Assembly (NCBI RefSeq): GCF_026870175.2
Contig: NZ_CP113977.2
Span: 2,790,001 to 2,854,000, forward strand
Direction of reading: 5' to 3'
DNA from: Flavobacterium aestivum
GTDB lineage: Bacteria; Bacteroidota; Bacteroidia; Flavobacteriales; Flavobacteriaceae
Length of the DNA: 64,000 nt
Position numbers and translations under genes: made by a program
In this document: positions 42,573 through 52,302 of the stretch, in pieces
How the letters are laid out: the number at the start of each line of letters is the position of its first letter
Position numbering within the stretch: position 1 is the stretch's first letter
Notes under the pieces: model-generated
The model's database searches: none
Seen by the model: the letters and a program-made list of their open reading frames with translations, nothing else
Told to the model about the DNA's origin: nothing

Positions 42573-44000
42573 TTAGCAATCCGCCATATTTACGGCAATT
42601 GCCAGTCCACCTTCTGAGGTTTCTTTGTATTTTGAGTTCATATCTTTGGCAGTTTGCCACATAGTATCAATAACTTTATCCAAAGGAACTTTTGCGTTTT
42701 TAGCGTCGGTTTCTAAGGCAAGTTCTGCAGCATTAATTGCTTTTATGGCACCCATTGTATTTCTTTCGATACATGGAATCTGAACCAAACCACCAATTGG
42801 GTCACAAGTTAGTCCTAAGTGGTGCTCCATGGCAATTTCGGCAGCCATAAGTACTTGTGCAGGTGAACCACCCATCAATTCACATAAGGCTCCAGCGGCC
42901 ATTGCAGATGAAACTCCAATTTCGGCTTGACAACCTCCCATTGCCGCTGAAATAGTAGCTCCTTTTTTGAATATACTGCCTATTTCTCCGGCAACCATAA
43001 GGAATTGCTTGATTTCTTTTTCGCCAGCCTGATGGTTTTCAATCACTAAATAGTACATCAAAACAGCTGGGATAACTCCAGCACTTCCGTTGGTTGGAGC
43101 AGTAACTACTCGACCAAGAGCAGCATTTACTTCATTTACAGCTAGTGCAAAACAGCTTACCCATTTTAGGATTTGGCGAAATTTTACTTCGGTTTTTCTA
43201 ATTTCTTCCAGCCATTCCTGAGGATTGGTATAATTTGATAAACCTATTAAATTTTGGTGCATATCAAAAGCGCGTCTTCGAACATGTAGTCCTCCAGGGA
43301 GTATACCTTCGGAATGACAACCGATGTACATGCATTCGAGCATGGTGTTCCAAATTCGCATTAATTCATGGTGAATTTCAGCTTCTGGACGCATCGATTT
43401 CTCATTTTCATAAACGATTTGAGAAATAGTCATATTTTCTTTAACGGTATAGTTCAAAAGTTCTTCCGCATTTTGAATAGGGAAGGGGAAAGCACATTTT
43501 ATAACTTGCTTTTTCTTGGCATTATCACGCTCTTCTTTTACAACAAATCCGCCTCCTATAGAGTAAAAAGTTGAAACATATTCTGTCTCGTCTTTGAAAA
43601 AAGCGGTAAAAGTCAATCCATTAGCATGGAAAGGAAGGAAGTTTTTATTGAAAACAATATCTTGAAGGAAGTAAAAAGGGATATTGATTTCATTTCCTAA
43701 ATTGATTTCATTTTTTGTTTCAATTGATTTGATGATTCCATCAATATCTTGAATAGGTATATATTCGGGGTCTTGGCCGCTTAATCCCAACATAACAGCC
43801 AAGTCTGTGGCGTGCCCTTTACCTGTCAAAGAAAGGGAACCGTATAAATCTACTTTTACTCTAGTAACATCATTTATATTATATTCATTTCTTAATTCGG
43901 CTAAGAAACGTTCTGCTGCTCTCCAAGGGCCTAATGTGTGTGAACTTGAAGGTCCTACACCAATTTTTAACATATCAAAAACTGAGATACATTCTTCCAT
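42573..44000 (-). CDS. sdaA: L-serine ammonia-lyase (iron-sulfur L-serine dehydratase)
   Basis: This 475-residue single-chain enzyme starts [20 protein letters not shown] at ATG 44000; a TTG 24 bp upstream also opens the frame but is less likely. The beta domain (about 5-155) has [17 protein letters not shown]. The alpha domain carries the [4Fe-4S] cysteines C357 (MGGCQAEIG), C399 (LTCDPIGG) and C410 (IPCIER). It ends in the usual C-terminal cysteine (ADC), which acts as a tail ligand in homologues. It deaminates L-serine to pyruvate and ammonia. Confidence 0.95.
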   Translation of the reverse strand: MEECISVFDMLKIGVGPSSSHTLGPWRAAERFLAELRNEYNINDVTRVKVDLYGSLSLTGKGHATDLAVMLGLSGQDPEYIPIQDIDGIIKSIETKNEINLGNEINIPFYFLQDIVFNKNFLPFHANGLTFTAFFKDETEYVSTFYSIGGGFVVKEERDNAKKKQVIKCAFPFPIQNAEELLNYTVKENMTISQIVYENEKSMRPEAEIHHELMRIWNTMLECMYIGCHSEGILPGGLHVRRRAFDMHQNLIGLSNYTNPQEWLEEIRKTEVKFRQILKWVSCFALAVNEVNAALGRVVTAPTNGSAGVIPAVLMYYLVIENHQAGEKEIKQFLMVAGEIGSIFKKGATISAAMGGCQAEIGVSSAMAAGALCELMGGSPAQVLMAAEIAMEHHLGLTCDPIGGLVQIPCIERNTMGAIKAINAAELALETDAKNAKVPLDKVIDTMWQTAKDMNSKYKETSEGGLAIAVNMADC

Positions 44001-44466
44001 AAATCTGTGAATTTTGAAAAACAAATATAGCTAATAATAAATGTATAAAAAGTGAAAATTATTCTAAAAAGTGTTAACTTGATAATATTGCATTATTATA
44101 ATTGCTGCTTTTTTAATATATTTTGAATCTAGTTTAGAATTTCAAAATTGTACTACCACAGTAGGGGATTTTCAATAAAGGATTGGTTTTATTGCGAATA
44201 TTTGACTTTCAGTGATGTATGTCCTATTTAGGTTGAAAGTAAGGAAGAAGTAAAATAACGTTTTAGTGTTTTATTTGTAGATATCTAACTGTGAACTTAC
44301 CGGATAATATTGTATTAGAATTAATAATGATTGGTATTTTTCATCAGTATCGAATAGTCTTTATGTATGATGGAAATTTGCCATTATGAATTGTATTTAT
44401 AAATTGGTCTATTTGTTATTGTTAAAAAAAAACAAATATTATCTTCATATAAAAAGATAATAAGCC

Positions 44467-44474
44467 TATATTTG
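44467..44474 (+). promoter_or_regulatory. Candidate -7 box (TATATTTG) of the small membrane protein gene
   Basis: The roughly 500-bp gap 44001-44501 contains the dehydratase promoter on one side and this TATATTTG box on the other, 28 bp before the ATG at 44502. No TTG is found at -33 spacing. The rest of the gap is AT-rich with no ORF or clear repeat. Confidence 0.45.
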
Positions 44475-44501
44475 TGGCTTCATTCAAAAATTCCGGAAAA
44501 C

Positions 44502-44663
44502 ATGTTTGAATTTCAGCAGTATTTAGGCTTTTTACTTTTCTTGACCATCCTTACTATGGGGTTTTGGTTAATGTTTTTCCTAGTTGGTTTCGTATCCTAT
44601 TGGGTAGGTGGAGCAACTTGGGAAGCTTACAAAGAAAAGAAAGCAAAGCAAAAAGAAGAATAG
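44502..44663 (+). CDS. Small membrane protein, unknown function
   Basis: This 53-residue protein starts MFEFQQYLGFLLFLTILTMG and contains one long or two short membrane helices. A conserved-looking loop FVSYWVGGATWEAYKEKKAK follows with a basic tail. An upstream GTG at 44472 overlaps the -7 box, so the ATG at 44502 is better. A -7 box and a terminator bracket the gene exactly, supporting that it is real. I do not recognise the family. Confidence 0.7.
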   Translation: MFEFQQYLGFLLFLTILTMGFWLMFFLVGFVSYWVGGATWEAYKEKKAKQKEE

Positions 44664-44689
44664 TCAGTATCATCTGATTTTACTTTACA

Positions 44690-44723
44690 AAAAAAGGACC
44701 CGTTTTTACGAGTCCTTTTTTTA
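44690..44723. terminator. Bidirectional terminator
   Basis: An 11-bp stem pairs 44690-44700 (AAAAAAAGGAC) with 44713-44723, and an inner CG-containing turn is possible. A and T tracts on both sides allow termination of the small protein gene and of the convergent receptor gene. Confidence 0.85.
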
Positions 44724-44739
44724 TTTCTTAATTTTTAAT

Positions 44740-47184
44740 TTATCCAGGGAAATCACCATTATTTTCTTCTTGATTTTTTTTAGGTTGTTGTTTTTCCTTG
44801 TCATTTTTTCCTTTGTTGAAACGATAAGTGAACGATAAGTTGAATTGACGTTTACGGAATTGCATTTCACCATACGATGTTTGGTTTTCAAGATACGTAT
44901 AAGATCTCATAATTCTCGTGTTGAAAATATCACTGATATTGAACGCTATTGTTGCTTTGTCTTTTAGTAAATCTTTGCTGAAAGCGGTGTTCATACTAAA
45001 CTGATCTAGATTTTTTCCTTGTGCTGTTTTTTGAGCACCATTGTAGGTAGCATTCAATTGCCAGTCTATTTTGTACGGTAATGTTAGTTTAGAACTAACT
45101 CTTGCAAACCAAGTATTGGCTTGGTTGTCAAGATTTTGTACAACAAGATTGCCGTTTGTGTCCGTATAGCTGTTTTCTCCGGTTGTTTTTACATTATATA
45201 AATTGAAATTACTGTTTATTCTCCATATTTTGAATGGATTATAGTTTAAAGTAAATTCAAAACCAAATTTTTGCTCTTTTCCTAAGTTAATAGGTCGGCT
45301 CAAAATAACTGGAATTCCATTTACATCATCGCCGGTAGGAGACCTCACAAAGCTGAAAACATCTTTTGTGTTTTCAAAATAAGCAGATGTATTAAATGTT
45401 ACTTTTTCCCAACGTTTGATATATCCAACATCAAATTTGTCTGTTAGGGACGGATCCAAATCAGGATTTCCCTGAAAAATATTAACGTTACTAGAATAGT
45501 TTACAGCTGGATTCATGAAACGTCCTCTTGGTCTGGTTAAACGTTTGCTGTAGCTTGTAGTGAAGTTACTTTGATCTGAAATTTCATAACTGATAAAAGC
45601 ACTCGGAAACAAGTTGTTGTATTTTTTAGCATTGAAATCGTTGGTATCTAATAAGTTTACATGAATACTGGTGTCTTCCCAACGCAATCCAAATAAATAA
45701 GAGAATTTATTTTTCTTGAAACCATATTGTGTATAAAGTGCATTGATGGTTTCTTTGTATTCTAAGGTATTAGATAAATTATCGATTCTTACGCCTTGAT
45801 CGTCAAGAACATAATATTTATTGTTTAAATCACCAAAATTTCCTTTGTATCCAGCTTCAAACTGACTTCCTTCTCCTAGTGGGAGTACATAATCAGCCTG
45901 CAATTGTGCTTGTTTTTGTACCTGATCATTTAAGGTGTTGTTATAATTGTTTGAGCCTGTAATAATGCTTTGGCTATCATCAGTATTTCTTGAAATAGAA
46001 CCATCAACAGTAAGTTTGTGTCCTTTGTCGTTGAAGTTTTTAATTAAGTTTGATGTATATGAAATGTTTTCGCTACCTGTATCTCCATTGTTCAAACGGT
46101 AAGATGTACCCGTAAAAATATGTGATGCATCATAGTTGCTGTAGTTAATTAAATCATTGTCTTCACCAGTATTCTTTTCGAAATTGATAGCATTTGTCCA
46201 ATATGTATTTGGGGCCACTGTCCATTCAATACCGGCTCTTCCATTAAAACCATCTCTGGTTCTCTTTGTGTCACGATCTTCATCCAAAAAGTTTTTGATA
46301 GAACCGTCTTCATTGAAATATTCTGAATTCGTTTTACCGCCACCTTTGTTTGTTCTGTGATTGTAACCCGCAGTAGTGAAGTAGTTTAATTTTTCTGTTT
46401 TATAATTTACATTGGCACTTAAACCATAGGTCTCCGGGATTCCCGTTGAAGCTATAAGAGTTCCGTTGAACCCCTGATTTTTACCTTTTTTAAGAATGAT
46501 ATTGATTATCCCAGAACCACCTTCTGCATCATATCGTGCAGATGGATTCGTGATAACTTCAACTTTATCAATGGCATCAGCAGGAAGTTGTCTTAACGCT
46601 TCGGCGATATTTACGGCATAAGATGGTCTTCCATCAATTAAAATTCGGATATTATCACTTCCTCTTAAGCTCACATTTCCGTCGGTATCAACAGAAACTG
46701 ATGGAACATTGTCTAAAACATCACTTACAGTTCCGCCTTTTACCATCATATCCTGACCAACGTTGTATACTTTTTTGTCCAGTTTTATTTCTACCGATGT
46801 TTTTTCAGAACGTACCACAACTTCGTTCAATTGTGAAGCATCTTCTTCCAGACCAATTGTACCCAATGAAGTTTTTTCGAGTATTTCTTTTTGTTTGATT
46901 TCAATTGATTTAAACGATATGAATTCTATTACAATATCGTATACCCCAGGAAAAACCTCAGCTTCAAATTCTCCTTTATTGTTTGTTATACCTCCGGTTA
47001 CAGCTTTAGGAATTTTAGTGTTTTTTAATGTGATAGTAGCATATTCAAGAGGATGATTGCTAGCTTTATCTACTATTTTACCTGTAACTTTTATTTTGGC
47101 TCTGGTTGGAGGGCCTTGTTGCGCAAAATTGGTAAGACCAAAAAATAAAAATAGGAGAATTACAGTAAGTTTGAAATTTTTCAT
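44740..47184 (-). CDS. TonB-dependent receptor-type outer-membrane protein (OMP_b-brl_3)
   Basis: This 814-residue protein has a signal peptide (MKNFKLTVILLFLFFGLTNF) and a carboxypeptidase-regulatory-like domain (about 30-115; GKIVDKASNHPLEYATITL). A plug domain (about 130-225; VSDVLDNVPSVSVDTDGNV, IDKVEVITNPSARYDAEGG) and a barrel to the C terminus complete it. This is the OMP_b-brl_3 layout common in Bacteroidota. There is no SusD partner, so glycan uptake is not implied. The cargo is unknown; peptide or metal uptake are options. Confidence 0.9.
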   Translation of the reverse strand: MKNFKLTVILLFLFFGLTNFAQQGPPTRAKIKVTGKIVDKASNHPLEYATITLKNTKIPKAVTGGITNNKGEFEAEVFPGVYDIVIEFISFKSIEIKQKEILEKTSLGTIGLEEDASQLNEVVVRSEKTSVEIKLDKKVYNVGQDMMVKGGTVSDVLDNVPSVSVDTDGNVSLRGSDNIRILIDGRPSYAVNIAEALRQLPADAIDKVEVITNPSARYDAEGGSGIINIILKKGKNQGFNGTLIASTGIPETYGLSANVNYKTEKLNYFTTAGYNHRTNKGGGKTNSEYFNEDGSIKNFLDEDRDTKRTRDGFNGRAGIEWTVAPNTYWTNAINFEKNTGEDNDLINYSNYDASHIFTGTSYRLNNGDTGSENISYTSNLIKNFNDKGHKLTVDGSISRNTDDSQSIITGSNNYNNTLNDQVQKQAQLQADYVLPLGEGSQFEAGYKGNFGDLNNKYYVLDDQGVRIDNLSNTLEYKETINALYTQYGFKKNKFSYLFGLRWEDTSIHVNLLDTNDFNAKKYNNLFPSAFISYEISDQSNFTTSYSKRLTRPRGRFMNPAVNYSSNVNIFQGNPDLDPSLTDKFDVGYIKRWEKVTFNTSAYFENTKDVFSFVRSPTGDDVNGIPVILSRPINLGKEQKFGFEFTLNYNPFKIWRINSNFNLYNVKTTGENSYTDTNGNLVVQNLDNQANTWFARVSSKLTLPYKIDWQLNATYNGAQKTAQGKNLDQFSMNTAFSKDLLKDKATIAFNISDIFNTRIMRSYTYLENQTSYGEMQFRKRQFNLSFTYRFNKGKNDKEKQQPKKNQEENNGDFPG

Positions 47185-47264
47185 TTGTAATAAATAAGAT
47201 TTCCCAATTGGATTGAGAAAAGCAAAAAAGGTTTAAAGTTAGTTTCCTAATTTTATGTTAATGT

Positions 47265-47606
47265 CTACAAGAAGGGAGTAACTTTATCCGGATCTCTTCC
47301 GATAATGGCTTTGTCATCTTTTACAAGAATAGGTCTTTCTATTAGAATAGGGTTTTCTACCATGGCTTGAATGATTTCGTCTGGAGTCAATGTTTTGCCT
47401 TTAAAATTTTCTATCCAAATCTTTTCTTTCTGGCGCACCAGTTCAATTGGGGTAAGGCCTAACTTCTGAAGTAATGTAGTCAACTCAGCGGCGGTTGGTG
47501 GAGTTACTAGGTAATTAATGATTTCAAATTCGTTGTTGGATTCTTCCAACATTAGTAGACAGTTTCTTGATTTTCCGCAACGCTGATTATGGTATATTTG
47601 TATCAT
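47265..47606 (-). CDS. arsC: Arsenate reductase (ArsC/YfgD, glutaredoxin-coupled type)
   Basis: This 113-residue thioredoxin-fold protein has the nucleophile C10 in YHNQRCGKSRNC. ArsC blocks IQAMVENPILIERPILVKDDKAIIGRDPDKV follow, with the arginines that bind the oxyanion. Members reduce arsenate with glutathione/glutaredoxin; many YfgD-like proteins in this family lack a proven arsenic role. No other ars genes are nearby, so housekeeping redox use is possible. Confidence 0.85.
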   Translation of the reverse strand: MIQIYHNQRCGKSRNCLLMLEESNNEFEIINYLVTPPTAAELTTLLQKLGLTPIELVRQKEKIWIENFKGKTLTPDEIIQAMVENPILIERPILVKDDKAIIGRDPDKVTPFL

Positions 47607-47711
47607 TTTAATAGGTAAGAATTAGTTTGTGTTAAAATAAAAACTATTTTTAGGTAGAGCAAAAATAAGATTTGAAAAAGAAATCGGAGTATAATTTATA
47701 GAAAATAACAA

Positions 47712-48626
47712 ATGTTTTTAGAGCAAGGAATAAAAGAAGAAAATAAATTTTGGAAGTATTTAATGGGGACTGTATTCATAATAGCTGCTTCTTTTATGGG
47801 GCAATTACCCATGTTGTTGGCTATTGTATATGAAACTGTTTTTCATGGAAAAATATATCCTTCCAGCGATGAGGAACTGATGCATTTTTTTGAACCCAAT
47901 TTGGCTTTGTTTTTAGTTCTCCTTTCTTTTGTTTTTGCGCTATTCGCAATTTATTTTGTAGTTCGCTTTTTGCATCAGCAAACACTACTGTCCATTATTA
48001 CATCAAGATCAGCATTGGATTGGGAGAGAGTTTGGTTTTCCTTTGGTATCTGGTCTATTTTTACAATTGGTTCTACGTTATTGTTATGGTTTTTTAGTCC
48101 AAGCGATTTTGTATTAAATTTTAAGCTCGTTCCATTTTTGGTTTTAGTACTAATTGGGGCTTTATTTATACCAATTCAGACCTCAGTAGAAGAATTAGTA
48201 TTTCGAGGTTATTTGATGCAAGGATTTGCTAATTTATCCAGAAACAGATGGTTTCCTTTGGTTATGACCTCGGTTATCTTTGGATTGATGCATCTTGGTA
48301 ATCCTGAAGTTTCTAAGTTGGGTAATGTAATTATGATTTATTATATAGGGACAGGATTTCTTTTGGGAATAATAGCATTGATGGATGAAGGGATGGAACT
48401 TACCTTGGGTTTTCATGCAGCTAATAACTTAATTGGAGCCTTATTGGTAACATCAGATTGGTCTGCGCTTCAAACCAATTCTATTTTTAAAGATGTGTCG
48501 GAAACCGAGGTTGGGATTGATATTATTATGCCAGTAGTGGTGGTTTATCCTTTGCTTTTATTTATATTTGGTAAGAAATACAATTGGACTAATTGGAAAG
48601 AAAAGCTAACTGGAAAGATTGTTTGA
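47712..48626 (+). CDS. CPBP family intramembrane glutamic protease
   Basis: This 304-residue protein has about eight membrane helices. It carries the CPBP (ABI) motifs E160-E161-x-x-x-R165 (SVEELVFRGYLMQGF), a histidine in FGLMHLGNP, and FHAANNLIGALL. These residues form the Rce1-like active site within the membrane. Bacterial members include bacteriocin self-immunity and anchor-processing proteins; the substrate here is unknown. A repeat-rich spacer follows. Confidence 0.88.
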   Translation: MFLEQGIKEENKFWKYLMGTVFIIAASFMGQLPMLLAIVYETVFHGKIYPSSDEELMHFFEPNLALFLVLLSFVFALFAIYFVVRFLHQQTLLSIITSRSALDWERVWFSFGIWSIFTIGSTLLLWFFSPSDFVLNFKLVPFLVLVLIGALFIPIQTSVEELVFRGYLMQGFANLSRNRWFPLVMTSVIFGLMHLGNPEVSKLGNVIMIYYIGTGFLLGIIALMDEGMELTLGFHAANNLIGALLVTSDWSALQTNSIFKDVSETEVGIDIIMPVVVVYPLLLFIFGKKYNWTNWKEKLTGKIV

Positions 48627-48800
48627 GATTCTAAATGTCTAAGTAATTAAGATTTTAAGTTACTAAGATTTAGTTTGGTAATTTTAAAGAGAAGAGTATA
48701 GTTGTCTCGAAACCAAAGCATTACTATATTAGTGTTTAGAAAGAGCATTAAACCATTTTTCTAACTTAGAATCTTAGACACTTAGCAACTTAATTCACAA
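48627..48800. repeat. TCTAAGTAATTAAG / CTTAGAATCTTAG degenerate inverted repeat
   Basis: The left part (48630-48675) contains GATTCTAAATGTCTAAG and TTAAGTTACTAAG. The right part (48760-48792) contains AACTTAGAATCTTAGACACTTAGC, roughly the reverse complement. The words match the kdpB-kdpC spacer at 36459-36534. Confidence 0.7.
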
Positions 48801-48824
48801 TAAAATTTAAAATAAATAACTGCT

Positions 48825-49883
48825 ATGATTAATACAGTAACCTATAAAAATGTCCATAATTTTTTTAAATTAAATGGATATCACTTGACTAAAGAAGACT
48901 TATGTAGAGTAGCTTATAGTTTTATAAAAGAAGGGGAGGATTACGAGCAATCTGTTGGGGAATTCTTATTAGATTGGTTTGATGATAAAGAGTATATCGA
49001 AATGTATACATCTGGAACTACCGGAACGCCAAAAAAAATAGAAATAAGAAAAGAAGCTATGGTTCAATCTGCAATTGCAACAGGTGACTTTTTTGGACTA
49101 CAACCCGGTAATAGAGTTTTACATTGTTTGCCTACCAATTTTGTTGCTGGTAAAATGATGTTTGTTCGATCTTTTATTTTAGGATTAGACATGGATTTTG
49201 TAGCTCCAAGTTCTAATCCGTTATATCATAATGACGAAGAATATGATTTTGCAGCGATGGTACCTTTGCAAGCCAAGAATTCTATAGATAAATTGGCGAA
49301 CATCAAAAAAATAATCATTGGGGGGATGAAGATTCAGAAATCCTTGGAACAAGAATTGATTAAATTACCCGTTCAAATTTACGAAACATATGGGATGACG
49401 GAGACCATCACTCATATTGCCGCGAAAAAAATTGGTGAAGAGGCTTTTTCTACCTTACCTAATGTTACCGTTTCTGTCAATGAAAACCAGTGTTTAGTTG
49501 TTGAAGCGAAAAAAATCAATAACGAAAAAATTGTTACGAATGATATTGTAAACTTGGTTTCGGACAGTCAATTTGTTTGGTTGGGAAGATTTGATAATGT
49601 TATCAATAGTGGCGGTATAAAATTGATGCCGGAACAAATAGAAGATAAATTGTCTGCGGTAATACCTAGACGTTATTTTGTAGATGGTGAGCCTGATGAT
49701 ACATTGGGCGAAAAAGTGGTTCTTTATATAGAAGGGGAAGAAATCAAATTAGATAAATCTGTTTTCAATGTATTAGACAAATATGAAAAACCGAAAGAAA
49801 TTATTTTTATCCCTAAGTTTAAAGAAACCCCTACAGGGAAAATAATGAGAGATGAAAGTAAAAAACTGATAATAGAAAAATAG
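48825..49883 (+). CDS. menE: AMP-binding acyl-CoA ligase, probable O-succinylbenzoate-CoA ligase
   Basis: This 352-residue adenylate-forming enzyme is shorter than most acyl-CoA synthetases. It keeps the P-loop YTSGTTGTPKKIEIRK, the A5 motif YETYGMTETITHIA, the hinge GRFDNVINSGGIKLMPEQIE and the A10 lysine in TPTGKIMRDES. The compact size and lack of a long N domain fit the Bacteroidota MenE type, which activates o-succinylbenzoate in menaquinone synthesis. Other men genes are not in the window, so the symbol is probable rather than certain. Confidence 0.78.
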   Translation: MINTVTYKNVHNFFKLNGYHLTKEDLCRVAYSFIKEGEDYEQSVGEFLLDWFDDKEYIEMYTSGTTGTPKKIEIRKEAMVQSAIATGDFFGLQPGNRVLHCLPTNFVAGKMMFVRSFILGLDMDFVAPSSNPLYHNDEEYDFAAMVPLQAKNSIDKLANIKKIIIGGMKIQKSLEQELIKLPVQIYETYGMTETITHIAAKKIGEEAFSTLPNVTVSVNENQCLVVEAKKINNEKIVTNDIVNLVSDSQFVWLGRFDNVINSGGIKLMPEQIEDKLSAVIPRRYFVDGEPDDTLGEKVVLYIEGEEIKLDKSVFNVLDKYEKPKEIIFIPKFKETPTGKIMRDESKKLIIEK

Positions 49884-49892
49884 CTGTTTATA

Positions 49893-49942
49893 TTTTAGAC
49901 AAAAAAAGAGAGGATTATTGTCCTCTCTTTTTTTGTCTAAAA
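49893..49942. terminator. Bidirectional terminator with a 22-bp perfect stem
   Basis: Positions 49893-49914 and 49921-49942 are perfectly complementary around a TTATTG loop, with T and A tracts built into the stem. It lies 9 bp after the menE stop and 1 bp from the convergent DoxX stop. Confidence 0.93.
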
Positions 49943-49943
49943 A

Positions 49944-50375
49944 TTATTGTCTCATTTTGAAGAAATAATCAGCAGAGTTTTTTCCGCTACCGTAAAATAA
50001 GAAAAATATGCAGGCTGCAAGGATAATTAAGGCTACAAATAAATTTTGGTGGTGCATTTCTCCCATGAAATTGATCACTATAGCACCTATTAGAATAGGT
50101 AGTTGACCTATTATTGCCCAACGAGTTAGCAACCCACAGAAAATTAAAATACCTCCAATCATATGAGCCGGTGCTATGTAATGAACTATAAACATTCCCC
50201 ACATACCTCCTTCAAATTTATCAATGGGAGACATTAAATCAACTAAATATTGAATGTTTGTAATGAAATGCACTCCTTTCATAAATAAAAATACTCCCAA
50301 TGCCATTCGGAGTAAATCTACTGGTAAATAAGTGTGCCTATTGGCCCATTTATTTAAGCTTTTTACATTATTCAT
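49944..50375 (-). CDS. DoxX family membrane protein
   Basis: This 143-residue protein has four membrane helices. The DoxX-type start LPVDLLRMALGVFLFMKGVHFI is present, with AHMIGGILIFCGLLTRWAIIGQLPILIGAIVI in the middle. Members are quinone-linked or redox-related membrane proteins of poorly defined role. The C terminus is DYFFKMRQ. It lies between the menE terminator and the S41 peptidase gene. Confidence 0.85.
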   Translation of the reverse strand: MNNVKSLNKWANRHTYLPVDLLRMALGVFLFMKGVHFITNIQYLVDLMSPIDKFEGGMWGMFIVHYIAPAHMIGGILIFCGLLTRWAIIGQLPILIGAIVINFMGEMHHQNLFVALIILAACIFFLFYGSGKNSADYFFKMRQ

Positions 50376-50463
50376 AGTACTATAGGTTATAAATTATAAT
50401 ACTAAGTTATTAAATATTAATGATATATGTGTAATTTGGAGAGGTGTTTTTTTGTCAATTCAT

Positions 50464-52071
50464 TTATTTTAGAGTAACGTTTTCGTTCTTTAGATTTTCT
50501 TTAGGAATTATCGGATTCTTTCTGATATCTTCTAATATCCAATTTAGTTCCGGATCTTTTCCATTGATGTAATCAGATATTGTTGGTATAATTTCCTTGT
50601 CAGGGAAAACACCGCGTCCTTCTGGATTTGTCTTGTAAAATGGAGCAACTACCATTAAACCCATCATTATTTTTATTTCAGAATGAGGCAGTTTAATTGT
50701 TGGCATTATTCCAGCTACACTGCCATTATAAGCACCTCCTGTTTCTTCGCCTACAAATGTGGCTCTTTTGGAACCTTTTAAATTGGATGAAATAATACTT
50801 GCAGCCGAAAAAGTACCTCCGTTAATCATTACATATATCTTGCCTTTGAATGCATTTTTGTTTATTGGCTTAGGTTTTGACTGTGAATTTGAAGAATAAT
50901 ATTTGCCATTATCGGCTTTATGAACTTTAAAATAAGCAACTGGCGCATAAAACGGTGTTATCAAAATTTTGGCCAGTAATGGATACTTGCTAAATGGTGT
51001 TTTTTCAATCAAACTAGTTTTGGAAACAACCTCATAGGGATCTATGAACACAAAAGTAGAATCCGATAAATAACTATATAAATTTGCAATTTCGTTTACA
51101 GCACCTCCAGGATTATTCCGTAAATCGATAATCAAAGTCTTAGTTTTATTCAATTGCATTTTGCTAAAACTTTCTTCATAAAAGCGGTTCGGATTGCCTA
51201 AGTCGAAGTGTTTAATTTTAAGTAGAGCAACACTGCTGTCTTTCTCTATGAATTTTAAATCCCGATTGTTTGTTTTTGTAATTTCATTATAACCGTAAAT
51301 ACTTTTATCCTTTTTTATTTTTTTCTTTTGTTCAGATGTAGGAGTAACTGTGGTTGCTGCCACATTTGCTTTTATCTTATTTGCTTTTGGCCGCTCAGTT
51401 TTTTTTCTCTTAATGCTAATTTCATGAATAGAATCATTTTGCTTGAAACTATATTGTATACTATCCTGAATGCCATTTTCATTGTTGTAAAAAGCAGGAA
51501 GCATATAGGACATTCTTTTTCTTTTGAATGTTTTATTGTAACCGTCTGAGGTGAATAAGGTATTGTATTCAGGAATTAATTCGCTTATTTTTTTATTATT
51601 AATGGCGATAACTTCTGCTCCTGTTTTTATGGCTTTATTTTCAGATTTGTTTTTTATAACATACATTTTGTCGTTTATGATATCAAAATCAAACTGTAAA
51701 AACGGACTAATTCCTTTATCCTTGAGAGCTTTCTTTTCGGCTTTACTCAAGATCTTTAATGATGGTGTAACTATCAAATGACCTTGATGTATTGAGGCTA
51801 CCACTGGACTTAGCTTTTTATAGAAGTCAAAACTGGTCATAGGTTTTGTAATGGTATTTTTTAAGCTATCGAATTTATAATCTAATTCGTTTTTTGAAAT
51901 ATACCAATACAATTTGGGCTGTAATCGTTGCAATTTTTTATAAGTGAAATCCACATCGGCTCTTAAATCTTTTTCAGGGATTAAGTCATTTAGGTGTTCA
52001 TTATGTTTCTTTACGGATGTACATTGGAGGAATAGTAAACAGTAAAACGAAAGAAAGAATATTTTTTTCAT
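50464..52071 (-). CDS. S41 family peptidase lipoprotein
   Basis: This 535-residue exported protease starts MKKIFFLSFYCLLFLQC at ATG 52071 (a GTG 66 bp upstream also opens the frame), with a lipobox cysteine at residue 17. A PDZ-like region (about 120-180; GAEVIAINNKKISELIPEY) precedes the S41/tail-specific protease core. That core has LIIDLRNNPGGAVNEIANLYSYL and the serine in NGGTFSAASIISSNL. A lysine-rich insert (about 225-265) is unusual. It probably degrades or processes envelope proteins. Confidence 0.87.
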   Translation of the reverse strand: MKKIFFLSFYCLLFLQCTSVKKHNEHLNDLIPEKDLRADVDFTYKKLQRLQPKLYWYISKNELDYKFDSLKNTITKPMTSFDFYKKLSPVVASIHQGHLIVTPSLKILSKAEKKALKDKGISPFLQFDFDIINDKMYVIKNKSENKAIKTGAEVIAINNKKISELIPEYNTLFTSDGYNKTFKRKRMSYMLPAFYNNENGIQDSIQYSFKQNDSIHEISIKRKKTERPKANKIKANVAATTVTPTSEQKKKIKKDKSIYGYNEITKTNNRDLKFIEKDSSVALLKIKHFDLGNPNRFYEESFSKMQLNKTKTLIIDLRNNPGGAVNEIANLYSYLSDSTFVFIDPYEVVSKTSLIEKTPFSKYPLLAKILITPFYAPVAYFKVHKADNGKYYSSNSQSKPKPINKNAFKGKIYVMINGGTFSAASIISSNLKGSKRATFVGEETGGAYNGSVAGIMPTIKLPHSEIKIMMGLMVVAPFYKTNPEGRGVFPDKEIIPTISDYINGKDPELNWILEDIRKNPIIPKENLKNENVTLK

Positions 52072-52207
52072 GAAAGGAAATGCCTTGTGGATTCTAATAA
52101 TCAAGTTTAAATGAACAAAAAATAATTTGTTTCGCACAAATGTATTGTTTTCTATTTGAGATTAATAAAGAATGGAATTGAAACTTTCTTAGTTTTTGTA
52201 AAAATTA

Positions 52208-52235
52208 GAAGCCGACTCAAAACTGAGCCGGCTTC
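52208..52235 (-). terminator. Terminator of the peroxidase/glycyl-radical fusion gene
   Basis: A 12-bp stem (GAAGCCGACTCA at 52208-52219 with TGAGCCGGCTTC at 52224-52235) has one mismatch and a 4-nt loop. The minus-strand sequence after it is TTCTAATTTTT. It lies about 70 bp past the stop at 52303. Confidence 0.8.
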
Positions 52236-52302
52236 AATATATAATTTCATACGGATTCTTGATAAAAACACACTAGAATCAACGTATGGTGATTATACTT
52301 TT

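Noticed and set aside
44001..44024. TTG start for L-serine dehydratase
   Set aside because: The ATG at 44000 begins exactly at the family N terminus ([14 protein letters not shown]). The added residues have no counterpart in the family.
44740..47184. SusC-type glycan uptake receptor
   Set aside because: No SusD partner or glycan genes adjoin it, and the barrel is of the OMP_b-brl_3 type rather than SusC.
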